Shown here piece by piece: positions 36,704-44,844 of a stretch of 64,000 nucleotides of DNA. Within the stretch, counting starts at the first letter, position 1; each line of letters begins with the position of its first letter. Source of the DNA: Arthrobacter sp. Soil762 (lineage in GTDB: Bacteria; Actinomycetota; Actinomycetes; Actinomycetales; Micrococcaceae); NCBI RefSeq assembly GCF_001428335.1, contig NZ_LMSG01000001.1:434841-498840 (forward strand). Reading direction: 5' to 3'. A program made the translations under genes and the position numbers. Below the pieces are notes generated by a model. It had not been told where the DNA came from. It searched no databases and saw only the letters and a list, made by a program, of their open reading frames with translations.

Positions 36704-37318
36704 TCAGTTGAATTCGGGACGTTCGCTTCGGCTGCGCTTAATCTCGAAGAAGTGCGGGTACGAGGCCAGTGTGACGGTGGCATCCCACAGCAGGCCCGCC
36801 TGCTCGCCGCGCGGGATGCGGGTCAGCACGGGGCCGAAGAAAGCGGTTCCGTTGAAGGCAACAACCGGCGTGCCGACGTCCTGGCCCACCAGCGAGATGC
36901 CCTCCTCATGGCTGGCCCTCAGCTGGGTGTCAAAGGCGTCCGTGGTGGCAACGTCTGCCAGGCCGGCCGGGAGTCCGCACTCCGCCAGTGCCTTGCTGAC
37001 GACAACGCCGAAGTCCTTCTCCCCATCAAGGTGGATCAGTGTGCCCATGGCGTCGTAGAGCGGCTTCACAACGTGGTCGCCGTGCTGCTCCTGGGCCGCG
37101 ATGATGACCCGGACCGGGCCCCATGCCTTGTCCATGCCTTCGCGGTACGCGGGTTCCAGGTCCCTGCCTTCGTTCAGGACAGAGAGGCTCATTACATGCC
37201 ACACGGTCTTGATGTCGCGGACAGCCTCAACCTCGCCGATCCAGCGTGAGGTGATCCAGGCGAACGGGCACAGCGGATCAAACCAGAAGTCGGCCTGGTT
37301 GATGGTTGTTTCAGTCAT
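36704..37318 (-). CDS. DsbA-fold protein, mycothiol-dependent nitroreductase (Rv2466c) family
   Basis: A protein of 204 residues that resembles Rv2466c of mycobacteria over its whole length: FWFDPLCPFAWITSRW, VRDIKTVWHVMSLSVLNE, DVGTPVVAFNGTAFFGPVL, and the end SYPHFFEIKRSRSE. Rv2466c is a DsbA-like reductase that uses mycothiol. In this protein the active site is C17-P-F-A20: the second cysteine of CPxC is alanine, so a monothiol or mycothiol-mixed-disulphide mechanism is inferred. It stands alone 69 bp before clpX's stop on the same strand. Confidence 0.88.
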   Translation of the reverse strand: MTETTINQADFWFDPLCPFAWITSRWIGEVEAVRDIKTVWHVMSLSVLNEGRDLEPAYREGMDKAWGPVRVIIAAQEQHGDHVVKPLYDAMGTLIHLDGEKDFGVVVSKALAECGLPAGLADVATTDAFDTQLRASHEEGISLVGQDVGTPVVAFNGTAFFGPVLTRIPRGEQAGLLWDATVTLASYPHFFEIKRSRSERPEFN

Positions 37319-37386
37319 GCGTGAGTCCTCTGTTCCTGGGCATGCGGGAGTGGAAGGCGGAAGTGTCAGGCAGGGTGGCGGACGTG

Positions 37387-38667
37387 TCAGGCGGACTTGC
37401 GTCGCTTGGTCACGTGCGGAATGAGGGTTGGCTCGGCCTTGCTGAGGACAACGTCGGCGGTGATGACCACGCTGGCCACGTCTTCGCGGCTGGGGAGGTC
37501 GAACATGACCGGGAGCAGCACTTCCTCCATGATGGCGCGCAGGCCACGGGCACCGGTGCCACGCTCCAGGGCCTGGTCGGCGATGGCATTGAGGGCGTCG
37601 TCATCGAAGACGAGTTCCACGCCGTCGATCTGGAACATCTTCTGGTACTGCTTGACCAGCGCGTTCTTCGGCGTGGAGAGGATCTGGATGAGGGCGTCAC
37701 GATCCAGGCTGGAGACCGTGGTGATCACGGGAAGGCGGCCGATGAATTCCGGGATCAGACCGAACTTCAGGAGGTCCTCGGGCATCACTTCACCATAGGA
37801 GTCCACCTTGTTGCTGGCATCGTTGAGTGGGGCGCCGAAGCCAATGCCTTTGCGTCCGGAACGCGAACCAATGATCTCTTCCAGCCCGGCAAAGGCGCCC
37901 GCCACGATAAACAGCACGTTGGTGGTGTCGATCTGGATGAATTCCTGGTGGGGGTGCTTGCGTCCACCCTGGGGCGGAACGGAAGCTACGGTTCCTTCGA
38001 GGATCTTCAGAAGGGCCTGCTGCACGCCCTCACCGGAGACGTCCCGGGTGATGGAGGGATTCTCGCTCTTGCGCGAAATCTTGTCGATTTCGTCGATGTA
38101 GATGATGCCCTGTTCGGCCTTTTTGACGTCGTAATCGGCTGACTGGATGAGCTTGAGGAGGATGTTCTCCACGTCCTCACCCACATAGCCGGCCTCGGTG
38201 AGTGCCGTGGCGTCGGCAACAGCAAACGGAACATTCAACCGCCGCGCCAGTGTCTGGGCCAAGTACGTTTTGCCGCAGCCGGTGGGGCCGATCAGGAGGA
38301 TGTTGGACTTGGCGATTTCGACGTCGTCGTGGTGGCCGCCCTCGGCGAGGCTGCCGCTCTTGGGGGCGTGGCCGGCCTGGATCCGCTTGTAGTGGTTGTA
38401 GACGGCGACGGCGAGGGAACGCTTGGCGGGTTCCTGGCCGATGACGTATTCCTGCAGGAAGTCAAAGATCTCGCGGGGCTTGGGCAGTTCGAAACTTCCC
38501 AGATCGGCGACTTCCGCGAGCTCTTCCTCAATGATCTCGTTGCAGAGCTCAATGCATTCGTCGCAGATGTAGACACCGGGCCCGGCAATGAGCTTGCGCA
38601 CCTGCTTCTGGCTCTTTCCGCAGAAAGAACACTTCAGCAGATCCGTGCTCTCGCCAATCCGAGCCAT
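37387..38667 (-). CDS. clpX: ATP-dependent Clp protease ATPase subunit ClpX
   Basis: Unfoldase that feeds substrates to ClpP. It is 426 residues. The N-terminal zinc domain uses C13-x2-C16 and C35-x2-C38 ([13 protein letters not shown]). Walker A is GPTGCGKT at about 127-134, and Walker B is [10 protein letters not shown]. The pore-loop and sensor regions look normal. Its start is 179 bp after the clpP2 stop with a hairpin between, so it is partly separate from the clpP1P2 unit. Confidence 0.97.
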   Translation of the reverse strand: MARIGESTDLLKCSFCGKSQKQVRKLIAGPGVYICDECIELCNEIIEEELAEVADLGSFELPKPREIFDFLQEYVIGQEPAKRSLAVAVYNHYKRIQAGHAPKSGSLAEGGHHDDVEIAKSNILLIGPTGCGKTYLAQTLARRLNVPFAVADATALTEAGYVGEDVENILLKLIQSADYDVKKAEQGIIYIDEIDKISRKSENPSITRDVSGEGVQQALLKILEGTVASVPPQGGRKHPHQEFIQIDTTNVLFIVAGAFAGLEEIIGSRSGRKGIGFGAPLNDASNKVDSYGEVMPEDLLKFGLIPEFIGRLPVITTVSSLDRDALIQILSTPKNALVKQYQKMFQIDGVELVFDDDALNAIADQALERGTGARGLRAIMEEVLLPVMFDLPSREDVASVVITADVVLSKAEPTLIPHVTKRRKSA

Positions 38668-38796
38668 ATGTGAACCCCTTTAGTATCTTGCTGCCAGGCA
38701 GCTGTGCACCGTTGCTGGAATCGTAGCGGGCCTGGGAGGACCGGCCGTGACATCTTCCACTCTAGGTCACAATTGCGTCCAAGGGTGGAAAGCGAA

Positions 38797-38832
38797 GGCC
38801 GGTGCGGCCCAAATTACTGGACCGCACCGGCC
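38797..38832 (-). terminator. hairpin after clpP2
   Basis: An 11-bp perfect stem GGCCGGTGCGG/CCGCACCGGCC with a 14-nt loop, directly after the clpP2 stop. No T-run follows, so it may attenuate rather than fully stop read-through into clpX. Confidence 0.55.
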
Positions 38833-38846
38833 GTCGAAGAGGCTGG

Positions 38847-39506
38847 CTACCTGGTGATTGCCTGCGGCTTCATCTTGCGGGAATCAAGCACCTGGTCAAT
38901 GAGGCCGTAATCCAGGGCCTCGGCGGCGGTCAGGATCTTGTCACGCTCAATGTCGTTGTTGACCTGCTCCGGGGTGCGGCCCGAGTGGTGGGCCAGCGTG
39001 TCCTCAAGCCAGGCGCGCATCCGCATAACTTCCGCGGCCTGGATTTCCAGGTCCGAGGCCTGTCCACCTTGGCCGCCGGAGAGGGCCGGCTGGTGGATCA
39101 GGACACGGGCGTTGGGCAGGGCCAGGCGCTTGCCCGGGGTGCCGGCTGCGAGGATCACGGCGGCGGCGCTGGCGGCCTGGCCGAGGCAGACGGTCTGGAT
39201 CTCCGGCCGGATGTACGTCATGGTGTCGTAGATCGCGGTCATGGCCGTGAAGGAGCCGCCCGGGGAGTTGATGTAGAGAGTGATGTCGCGGTCCGGGTCG
39301 GTGGACTCGAGCACCAGCAGCTGGGCCATGACGTCATCAGCGGAGGCGTCATCGATCTGGACGCCGAGGAAGATGATGCGGTCCTCGAACAGCTTCGTGT
39401 AGGGGTCCTGGCGCTTGAAGCCGTAAGGCGTGCGCTCTTCGAACTGGGGAAGGACGTAGCGGCTGGTCGGAAGATTACCGGCAGTCGATCCGAAGTTGTA
39501 AGTCAT
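38847..39506 (-). CDS. clpP2: ATP-dependent Clp protease proteolytic subunit 2
   Basis: Serine protease subunit of 219 residues. The catalytic residues are S113 ([10 protein letters not shown]), H138 (VLIHQP) and the aspartate in DIERD at 185-189. In actinobacteria ClpP1 and ClpP2 form a mixed double ring, and neither ring alone is active. The start is 37 bp after the clpP1 stop, and the two genes form an operon. The N-terminal 20 residues are a short leader that may be removed by self-processing. Confidence 0.97.
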   Translation of the reverse strand: MTYNFGSTAGNLPTSRYVLPQFEERTPYGFKRQDPYTKLFEDRIIFLGVQIDDASADDVMAQLLVLESTDPDRDITLYINSPGGSFTAMTAIYDTMTYIRPEIQTVCLGQAASAAAVILAAGTPGKRLALPNARVLIHQPALSGGQGGQASDLEIQAAEVMRMRAWLEDTLAHHSGRTPEQVNNDIERDKILTAAEALDYGLIDQVLDSRKMKPQAITR

Positions 39507-39543
39507 TTTTGTTGCTCCTGATCTAAGTGTTCTAAGTGCCGGG

Positions 39544-40194
39544 TTACTTCTCGGATGCTGACTCGCCGGAGGTGCCGTTGGCGGTGCCGCCGCCGCCGGA
39601 GACGGAACCGGCGTGGGCCGCGATCTTGTCGAAGAAGCCGTATTCGAGGGCTTCAGGCGCGGTGAACCACTTGTCGCGGTCGTTGTCCTTGAGGATGGTT
39701 TCCACGGACTGGCCGGTCTGGTCCGCGGTCAATTCAGCCATGACCTTCTTCATGTGCAGGATCAGCTCGGCCTGGATCTTAATGTCCGAGGCCGTGCCGC
39801 CGATGCCGCCGGAGGGCTGGTGCATCAGGACGCGGGCGTTGGGGGTGGCGTAGCGCTTGCCCTTGGTGCCGGAGGAGAGCAGGAACTGGCCCATGGAGGC
39901 TGCCAGGCCGGTGGCGACGGTGACGACGTCGTTCGGGATGAACTGCATGGTGTCATAGATGGCCATGCCCGCGGTCACGGAGCCGCCGGGAGAGTTGATG
40001 TAAAGGTAGATGTCCTTTTCCGGGTTCTCGGCGGACAGGAGCAGCAGCTGCGAGCAGATGGCGTTGGCGTTGTCGTCACGCACCTCGGAGCCCAGCCAGA
40101 TGATGCGCTCCTTCAGGAGGCGGTTGTAGATGTAGTTGTCCTGGGCGGCCGGATCTACAGTCGCCATCCGGGGGGCCTCTGCGTGCTGTGACAT
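39544..40194 (-). CDS. clpP1: ATP-dependent Clp protease proteolytic subunit 1
   Basis: Partner subunit of the ClpP1P2 protease, 216 residues. Catalytic residues are S100 ([10 protein letters not shown]), H125 (VLMHQPSGG) and the aspartate in DNDRD at 170-174. The N-terminal 18 residues look like a propeptide. The C-terminal tail is Gly/Ser-rich. It is the first gene of the clpP1-clpP2 unit and lies 197 bp downstream of trigger factor, giving the conserved tig-clpP1-clpP2-clpX order of proteostasis genes. Confidence 0.97.
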   Translation of the reverse strand: MSQHAEAPRMATVDPAAQDNYIYNRLLKERIIWLGSEVRDDNANAICSQLLLLSAENPEKDIYLYINSPGGSVTAGMAIYDTMQFIPNDVVTVATGLAASMGQFLLSSGTKGKRYATPNARVLMHQPSGGIGGTASDIKIQAELILHMKKVMAELTADQTGQSVETILKDNDRDKWFTAPEALEYGFFDKIAAHAGSVSGGGGTANGTSGESASEK

Positions 40195-40333
40195 GTGTAC
40201 TTACCTCTCGCTGGTGACGGTGACATCACTGAACTTCACTACTTGGACACTAACCGGTTTGGTGGCCGATTTGTTCGCGGGAATCGCGCTGTTCGCTGAC
40301 GGCGCACGATCCCTGCGACTGCCCGTTAACCGA

Positions 40334-40367
40334 GGCAGCCCCCGGACCAATAGGTCCGGGGGCTGCC
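40334..40367 (-). terminator. GC-rich hairpin after tig
   Basis: A 15-bp perfect stem GGCAGCCCCCGGACC/GGTCCGGGGGCTGCC with an AATA loop just past the trigger factor stop. Little T follows on the minus strand. It separates tig from clpP1. Confidence 0.7.
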
Positions 40368-40391
40368 TTCAGTCGCACTGCCAGGGGCGTG

Positions 40392-41777
40392 CTAGAACTT
40401 CACGGCTGCCGGGTCGTCACTCGGGGTGGCCTCGGTCTCGGCGTTGGTGTCTTCAGCAGCCTCAGCGGCGGGAGCCTCTTCTTCGCCGCCGGGGCGGACG
40501 AAGTCGCTGAGGTCAACGGTCTTGCCGTCGGTGTCGGTCACGTTGGCCTGGCCCAGGACAACAGCCAAGGCCTTCCGGCGGCGGACCTCGGAAACCATCA
40601 TGGGAACCTGGCCGCTCTGATCGATGATCTGGGCGAACTGGTTCGGGTCCATGCCGTACTGGCTGGCGGCGCTGACGATGTAGTCGATCAGCTCAGCCTG
40701 GCTGACGTTGACTTCTTCCTTTTCGGCAATGGCGTCAAGGATGACTTCGTTCTGGAAGGCGCGGGCGGTGTTGGCCTTGACCTCTTCGCGGTGCTCCTCG
40801 GTGTCGTGTTCGCCTTCACCGTGGCCGTTGCCCTCCTTGAAGTGGGCGTCGACCTGCTCGTCGACGACGGAGTCCGGAACCGGAACCGCAATGAGCTCAA
40901 CGAGCTTGTCCAGGACCTTATCGCGGGCCTCAACGCCCTGCTCAACAACCTTGGAGTCGGCGGCCTGCTTGGCCAGGTCCTCGCGGAGTTCGGCAAGGGT
41001 GTCGAACTCGGAGGCCAGCTGGGCGAAGTCGTCGTCGGCCTCGGGAAGCTCGCGCTCCTTGACGGCCTTGACAACAACCTTCACCTGGGCGGACTCACCG
41101 GCGTGGTCACCGCCCACCAGGGTGGTTTCGAAGATGGCGTCCTCGTCAACGCTGAGGCCGGTCACGGCCTCGTCCAGGCCCTCGAGCATGGTTTCCGTGC
41201 CCACCTGGTAGGACAGGCCGGACGCGGAATCAACGTCGGCGCCGTCAATGGTGGCAGTGATGTCGATGGTCAGGAAGTCGCCATCGGCGGCCGGGCGGTC
41301 CACGGACTTCAGCGTGCCGAAGCGGCCGCGCAGTTCGTCCAGGGCCTTATCAACGTCTTCGTCGGAGGATTCCGCTGCGGCTACCTCGACCTTGATGCCG
41401 GCGTAGTCCGGGAGTTCGATCTCCGGACGGATATCGACCTCGGCGTGGAACTTCAGTTCCCCGTCCGTGGAGGTGGGGTCCGGAACTTCGGTGATCTCAA
41501 CCTCGGGACGGCTCAGGGGGCGGATGCCGGATTCCTGGACTGCAGCCTGGTACCAGCCGTTGAGGCCTTCGTTGATTGCCGTCTCCAGGACGTAGCCGCG
41601 GCCAACGCGCTGGTCGATCAGCTTGGACGGGACCTTGCCCTTACGGAAGCCAGGGACCTGGATCTGCGAAGCAACAGTCTTGTATGCCTCGTCGATGCTG
41701 GGCTTCAATTCCTCAAAAGGGACCTCAACATTGAGCTTGACCCGCGTGGGGGTGAGGTTCTCGACAGCGCTCTTCAC
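40392..41777 (-). CDS. tig: trigger factor (ribosome-bound chaperone, PPIase)
   Basis: Folds nascent chains at the ribosome exit. It is 461 residues. The N-terminal ribosome-binding domain is intact ([20 protein letters not shown], with the GFRKGKVP motif near 43-50 that contacts L23). The FKBP-type PPIase domain (about 150-240) and the long helical C-terminal domain follow. The acidic Ala/Glu tail after residue 425 is common in actinobacteria. The ClpXP genes lie downstream, so chaperone and protease are linked. Confidence 0.97.
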   Translation of the reverse strand: MKSAVENLTPTRVKLNVEVPFEELKPSIDEAYKTVASQIQVPGFRKGKVPSKLIDQRVGRGYVLETAINEGLNGWYQAAVQESGIRPLSRPEVEITEVPDPTSTDGELKFHAEVDIRPEIELPDYAGIKVEVAAAESSDEDVDKALDELRGRFGTLKSVDRPAADGDFLTIDITATIDGADVDSASGLSYQVGTETMLEGLDEAVTGLSVDEDAIFETTLVGGDHAGESAQVKVVVKAVKERELPEADDDFAQLASEFDTLAELREDLAKQAADSKVVEQGVEARDKVLDKLVELIAVPVPDSVVDEQVDAHFKEGNGHGEGEHDTEEHREEVKANTARAFQNEVILDAIAEKEEVNVSQAELIDYIVSAASQYGMDPNQFAQIIDQSGQVPMMVSEVRRRKALAVVLGQANVTDTDGKTVDLSDFVRPGGEEEAPAAEAAEDTNAETEATPSDDPAAVKF

Positions 41778-41862
41778 GGTCTAAGTACTCCTGGGTTTGT
41801 GGGATGGGTTTCTGCAAACGCAGTTTTCTGCCCGGGCCGTTTGCACGGCCCGAGCCGCAGAG

Positions 41863-41937
41863 TCGGGGTGACAGGATTTGAACCTGCGACTTCCTGCTCC
41901 CAAAGCAGGTGCTCTAGCCAAGCTGAGCTACACCCCG
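41863..41937 (-). tRNA. tRNA-Pro (anticodon TGG)
   Basis: A 75-nt cloverleaf on the minus strand. The acceptor stem CGGGGTG/CACCCCG closes, the anticodon loop TTTGGGA sits in the stem CCTGC/GCAGG, and the T-loop GTTCAAATC is present. Discriminator A; the CCA is not encoded. It lies upstream of tig. Confidence 0.97.
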
Positions 41938-42085
41938 TAAGTGCACAGGCAAGTCTACGTTCATCCGGGCGTTCTTTGCACATTTGACACGTGGGGCATG
42001 AATTAGGTTTAGTTGTATCCGGCTTCAACAGCCAGCCCGAAGAAACGCAGTGCAGCCTGATACAACAGCTGAGGTGTATTTTTCC

Positions 42086-42156
42086 GGGGACGTAGCTTAG
42101 TGGTAAAGCCTCAGTCTTCCAAACTGATGATGCGGGTTCGATTCCCGTCGTCCCCT
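42086..42156 (+). tRNA. tRNA-Gly (anticodon TCC)
   Basis: A 71-nt cloverleaf plus an encoded CCA (42157-42159). Acceptor stem GGGGACG/CGTCCCC, anticodon loop CTTCCAA in the stem TCAGT/ACTGA, and T-loop GTTCGATTC. The discriminator is T. A strong terminator follows directly. Confidence 0.97.
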
Positions 42157-42163
42157 CCACATA

Positions 42164-42200
42164 AGCAGGGCCCCTCAGCTGAGGGGCCCTGCTTTTTGTT
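42164..42200 (+). terminator. intrinsic terminator after tRNA-Gly
   Basis: A 30-nt perfect palindrome (AGCAGGGCCCCTCAG and its complement) directly followed by TTTTT. It ends the tRNA-Gly transcript. Confidence 0.92.
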
Positions 42201-42234
42201 TGGCTGGCTTTTTTGTTCGGCCGACTTGGGTTGG

Positions 42235-43155
42235 CTACTGCTGGCAGCCGGGGCACCAGTAGAGCTTGCGGCCCACTATTTCGGTGATGGCCACCGGCAC
42301 GGCGCAGACCCGGCAGGGCTGCCCTTCGCGCTTGTACACAAAGTGGGCGTCGCCGCCCGTGGGCAGGAGCGCCCCTGGTTCCCGGTTATCCGGCTCCCAA
42401 TACACCGGCGGTGTGGTGATGATCCGCCCGTCGCGGACGCCGTCGGCCATTACTGCGGCTGTGTCGTCCCACAACAGACCGGCGGCGGCGCTGGAGAGTC
42501 CAGTACCCGGCAGCCACGGATCCAGCCGCTGCCGGAACAGCACTTCGGCCCGGTAGACATTCCCGACGCCGGCAATCACCTTCTGGTCCATCAGCAGCGC
42601 TGCGATGGAGGTCTTGCGGGACAAAAGGCCCGTCACAAAGCGGGTCCTGTCCGAGGGATGGTTGTGCAGCGGATCCGGCCCCAGCCGGGCCAGGACGGCC
42701 CGGGCTTCTGCCTCGGTGATGGCCGCGCAGGTGGTGGCACCGCGGAGGTCCGCCCACCCATGCTTGCTGACCAGCCGGACACGCACGGCGCCGCGGGGCT
42801 CGGGCGGGCCCGCGTACTCAACCATCCCGGCGTCGTCGGTAATTTCGGGGTCCTCGAAAACCTCGCGCTCCCCGATCTTCCGCGGGGCACCGATGCTGGA
42901 GGCCCCGCTGAAGGTCGCGTCGCCGCCGAAGTCCCAGGCGCCGTAGAGCCCCAGGTGGACGTGCAGCACCACGGCGTGGTCAAAATGCAGGAAGAGGTGC
43001 TTGCCGTGGGCGCGCGAATCCGTCAGGACCTGGCCGTCCAGCAGGGCTGCGCCGGCAATAAACCGGCCCTGCGGGCTGCTGACGGACAGTGACTCGCCGG
43101 TAAAGACGTCCCCGAACTGTTGCGCCAGGCGGCGGACTGAATGCCCTTCGGGCAC
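42235..43155 (-). CDS. nei2: DNA glycosylase/AP lyase, Fpg/Nei family (Nei2-like)
   Basis: Excises oxidised bases and nicks the resulting abasic site. It is 306 residues starting at a GTG, so the mature N-terminus is P2-E3 (PEGHSVRR): P2 is the catalytic imine-forming residue and E3 the acid. GVGNVYRAEVLFRQRL is the helix-two-turn-helix. The C-terminus has a zinc finger (GQPCRVC...LYWCPGCQQ) that binds DNA. The MPEGHxxRR start is typical of the actinobacterial Nei2 branch. The start codon overlaps the rpiB stop by one base. Confidence 0.94.
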   Translation of the reverse strand: MPEGHSVRRLAQQFGDVFTGESLSVSSPQGRFIAGAALLDGQVLTDSRAHGKHLFLHFDHAVVLHVHLGLYGAWDFGGDATFSGASSIGAPRKIGEREVFEDPEITDDAGMVEYAGPPEPRGAVRVRLVSKHGWADLRGATTCAAITEAEARAVLARLGPDPLHNHPSDRTRFVTGLLSRKTSIAALLMDQKVIAGVGNVYRAEVLFRQRLDPWLPGTGLSSAAAGLLWDDTAAVMADGVRDGRIITTPPVYWEPDNREPGALLPTGGDAHFVYKREGQPCRVCAVPVAITEIVGRKLYWCPGCQQ

Positions 43156-43649
43156 TACTCGATGACCTCGCCGGTGGATTCGTAAGCCGCGATCTTGCCG
43201 ATGCGGCGGACGTGCCGTTCGTCGTTGCTGAAGGGCTCAGCCAGGAACGCCTCGATCAGTTCGGTTGCTTCCTCGACCGTGTGCTGGCGGCCGCCCACTG
43301 CCACCACGTTGGCGTCGTTGTGTTCACGCGCCAGGGTGGCGGTGGAGTGGTTCCAGGCTAGTGCTGCGCGGACCCCCTTGACCTTGTTGGCCGCAATCTG
43401 TTCCCCGTTGCCCGAGCCGCCAAGGACAATGCCCAGGGCATGGATTCCTGCCTGCTGGTCTGCGACGACGGCGAGCGCTGCGTTGATGCAGAAGGACGGG
43501 TAGTCGTCCAGGGCGTCGTATTCCTTGGGGCCGTGGTCCACTACGTCGTAGCCCTTGGCCGTGAGGTGGCTGACCAGGTGGGCGCTGAGTTCCATGCCTG
43601 CGTGGTCGGTGGCGATGTGTACCCGCGGGAAGGCAGGGGAAGAGGTCAC
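43155..43649 (-). CDS. rpiB: ribose-5-phosphate isomerase B
   Basis: Interconverts ribose-5-phosphate and ribulose-5-phosphate in the pentose phosphate pathway. It is 164 residues of the RpiB/LacAB family. The phosphate-binding GGSGNGEQIAANKVKGVRAA region is present. It lacks the cysteine used by enteric RpiB and has the glutamate of GNGEQ instead, the actinobacterial type. The N-terminal HIATDHAGMELS is conserved. It is followed with a one-base overlap by the Nei2 gene, so the two form an operon. Confidence 0.95.
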   Translation of the reverse strand: MTSSPAFPRVHIATDHAGMELSAHLVSHLTAKGYDVVDHGPKEYDALDDYPSFCINAALAVVADQQAGIHALGIVLGGSGNGEQIAANKVKGVRAALAWNHSTATLAREHNDANVVAVGGRQHTVEEATELIEAFLAEPFSNDERHVRRIGKIAAYESTGEVIE

Positions 43650-43733
43650 AGCAGTATCCGTTCGTTTCGGCGCCGGGGCCAGCGGCGCTGGTTCAGGCCA
43701 GGGTCAGATCATCACGGACAAGGTTACTAGGAC

Positions 43734-44744
43734 TCAGACTCCGGGGGCACGTTCGCCGGACGCGCCCCCGTGCGCCCTGGCAGCCACCCGGGTCAGGACC
43801 TCTGCCAGCCGGGCCGCGGATGCCGGGCTGCCGCCGCTGACCGCGAGGTTGCGCCCATCTGTTTGATGAACGACGACGGCGGGGCCGCTGCTGACCAGCA
43901 TCGCGGCAGTGCCGCTGTGGTTGCGGTAGCCCCACCCGCCGTAGTCGGCGGCGCGGACGTCCGCGGCACTCGCGGTGGAGATCGCGGCCGCCGGCACATC
44001 CATGACCGGCAGCACGCCGGCCACCAGGACACGCAGGCCGCGGCGGTCAGCCTTGACGCGGGCGCAGAGGAAAGCAGCGGCCACCACAGCGAGGGCAGCC
44101 ACCAGGGCCCCGAGCCAGGGCAGCGCCACGGCGATCAGCGCGGCCGGGAACAGGCTGGCCACCGCGATCATCACAAAGACGGAACTGCGGGCGTGCACCC
44201 ACATCCGGAAGGTGTCTCCGGCAAGCTCCGGGTCAAGCTCGCGGGCGAGGGCAAGCTCCAGGGCCCGGTCATCGTCGAGCGACCACTGCCTGTCGGCTTT
44301 GAAGACGAAGCCCATAATGACGCCCAGCGACAACGCCGCCCCGCTGCCCAAAGCAAGGACCGTGAGATCCACCCGGGATTCCCGGGCGTCGGCGAGGCCG
44401 GCCTGGCCCACCAGTCCGGCCGCCAGGACGCTGGTGATGAACAGGGTCAGGAACAGCCCCGTCCCCATCATGATCCGGCGCATAACAGCGGGCCGGGACA
44501 GCGGTACCGCCTGGGACAGCACCAGCCAGCCTGAGGCGATAATGAGCAGCGCACCGCCGGCCGCATAGGCGCCGAACGGGGCAAAGGAGGCGCCGCCGTC
44601 GGCCGTCCAGCTGATTGCCACGGGGTCCGGAAGATCGGGCCGCAGCAAGAACGCGCAGAACACAAAAGCCGCCGCCAGGACCACGGGAAAGCCCACCACG
44701 AAGCGCAGTGCCTTGGTATCCACCGAATCCCGGAACTTTCCCAT
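43734..44744 (-). CDS. multi-spanning membrane protein, DUF1648-like
   Basis: A protein of 336 residues with an N-terminal membrane segment (15-34), an exposed loop of the PDPVAISWTADGG kind that recalls DUF1648, and about five further hydrophobic segments (57-75, 89-110, 125-145, 180-198 and 200-220). The C-terminal 110 residues are soluble, with GGWGYRNHSGTAAMLVSSGPAVVV, which resembles the conserved C-terminal segment of actinobacterial DUF1648 relatives. Function unknown. It runs divergently from pepN, 100 bp from that start. Confidence 0.82.
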   Translation of the reverse strand: MGKFRDSVDTKALRFVVGFPVVLAAAFVFCAFLLRPDLPDPVAISWTADGGASFAPFGAYAAGGALLIIASGWLVLSQAVPLSRPAVMRRIMMGTGLFLTLFITSVLAAGLVGQAGLADARESRVDLTVLALGSGAALSLGVIMGFVFKADRQWSLDDDRALELALARELDPELAGDTFRMWVHARSSVFVMIAVASLFPAALIAVALPWLGALVAALAVVAAAFLCARVKADRRGLRVLVAGVLPVMDVPAAAISTASAADVRAADYGGWGYRNHSGTAAMLVSSGPAVVVHQTDGRNLAVSGGSPASAARLAEVLTRVAARAHGGASGERAPGV

Positions 44745-44844
44745 GCATTAACGCTACTCCCGCCTGAGGCCGTGACAGAATGACTTCACTGTGCCGGTGC
44801 AGGCCACCGCCCGCCGGCAACCGAGACCCTTCTGGAGGCCCCAC

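Noticed and set aside
36568..36783. Short minus-strand frame (71 aa) in the noncoding island
   Set aside because: It overlaps the DsbA-like gene's end, runs through a hairpin and has no ribosome site or family.
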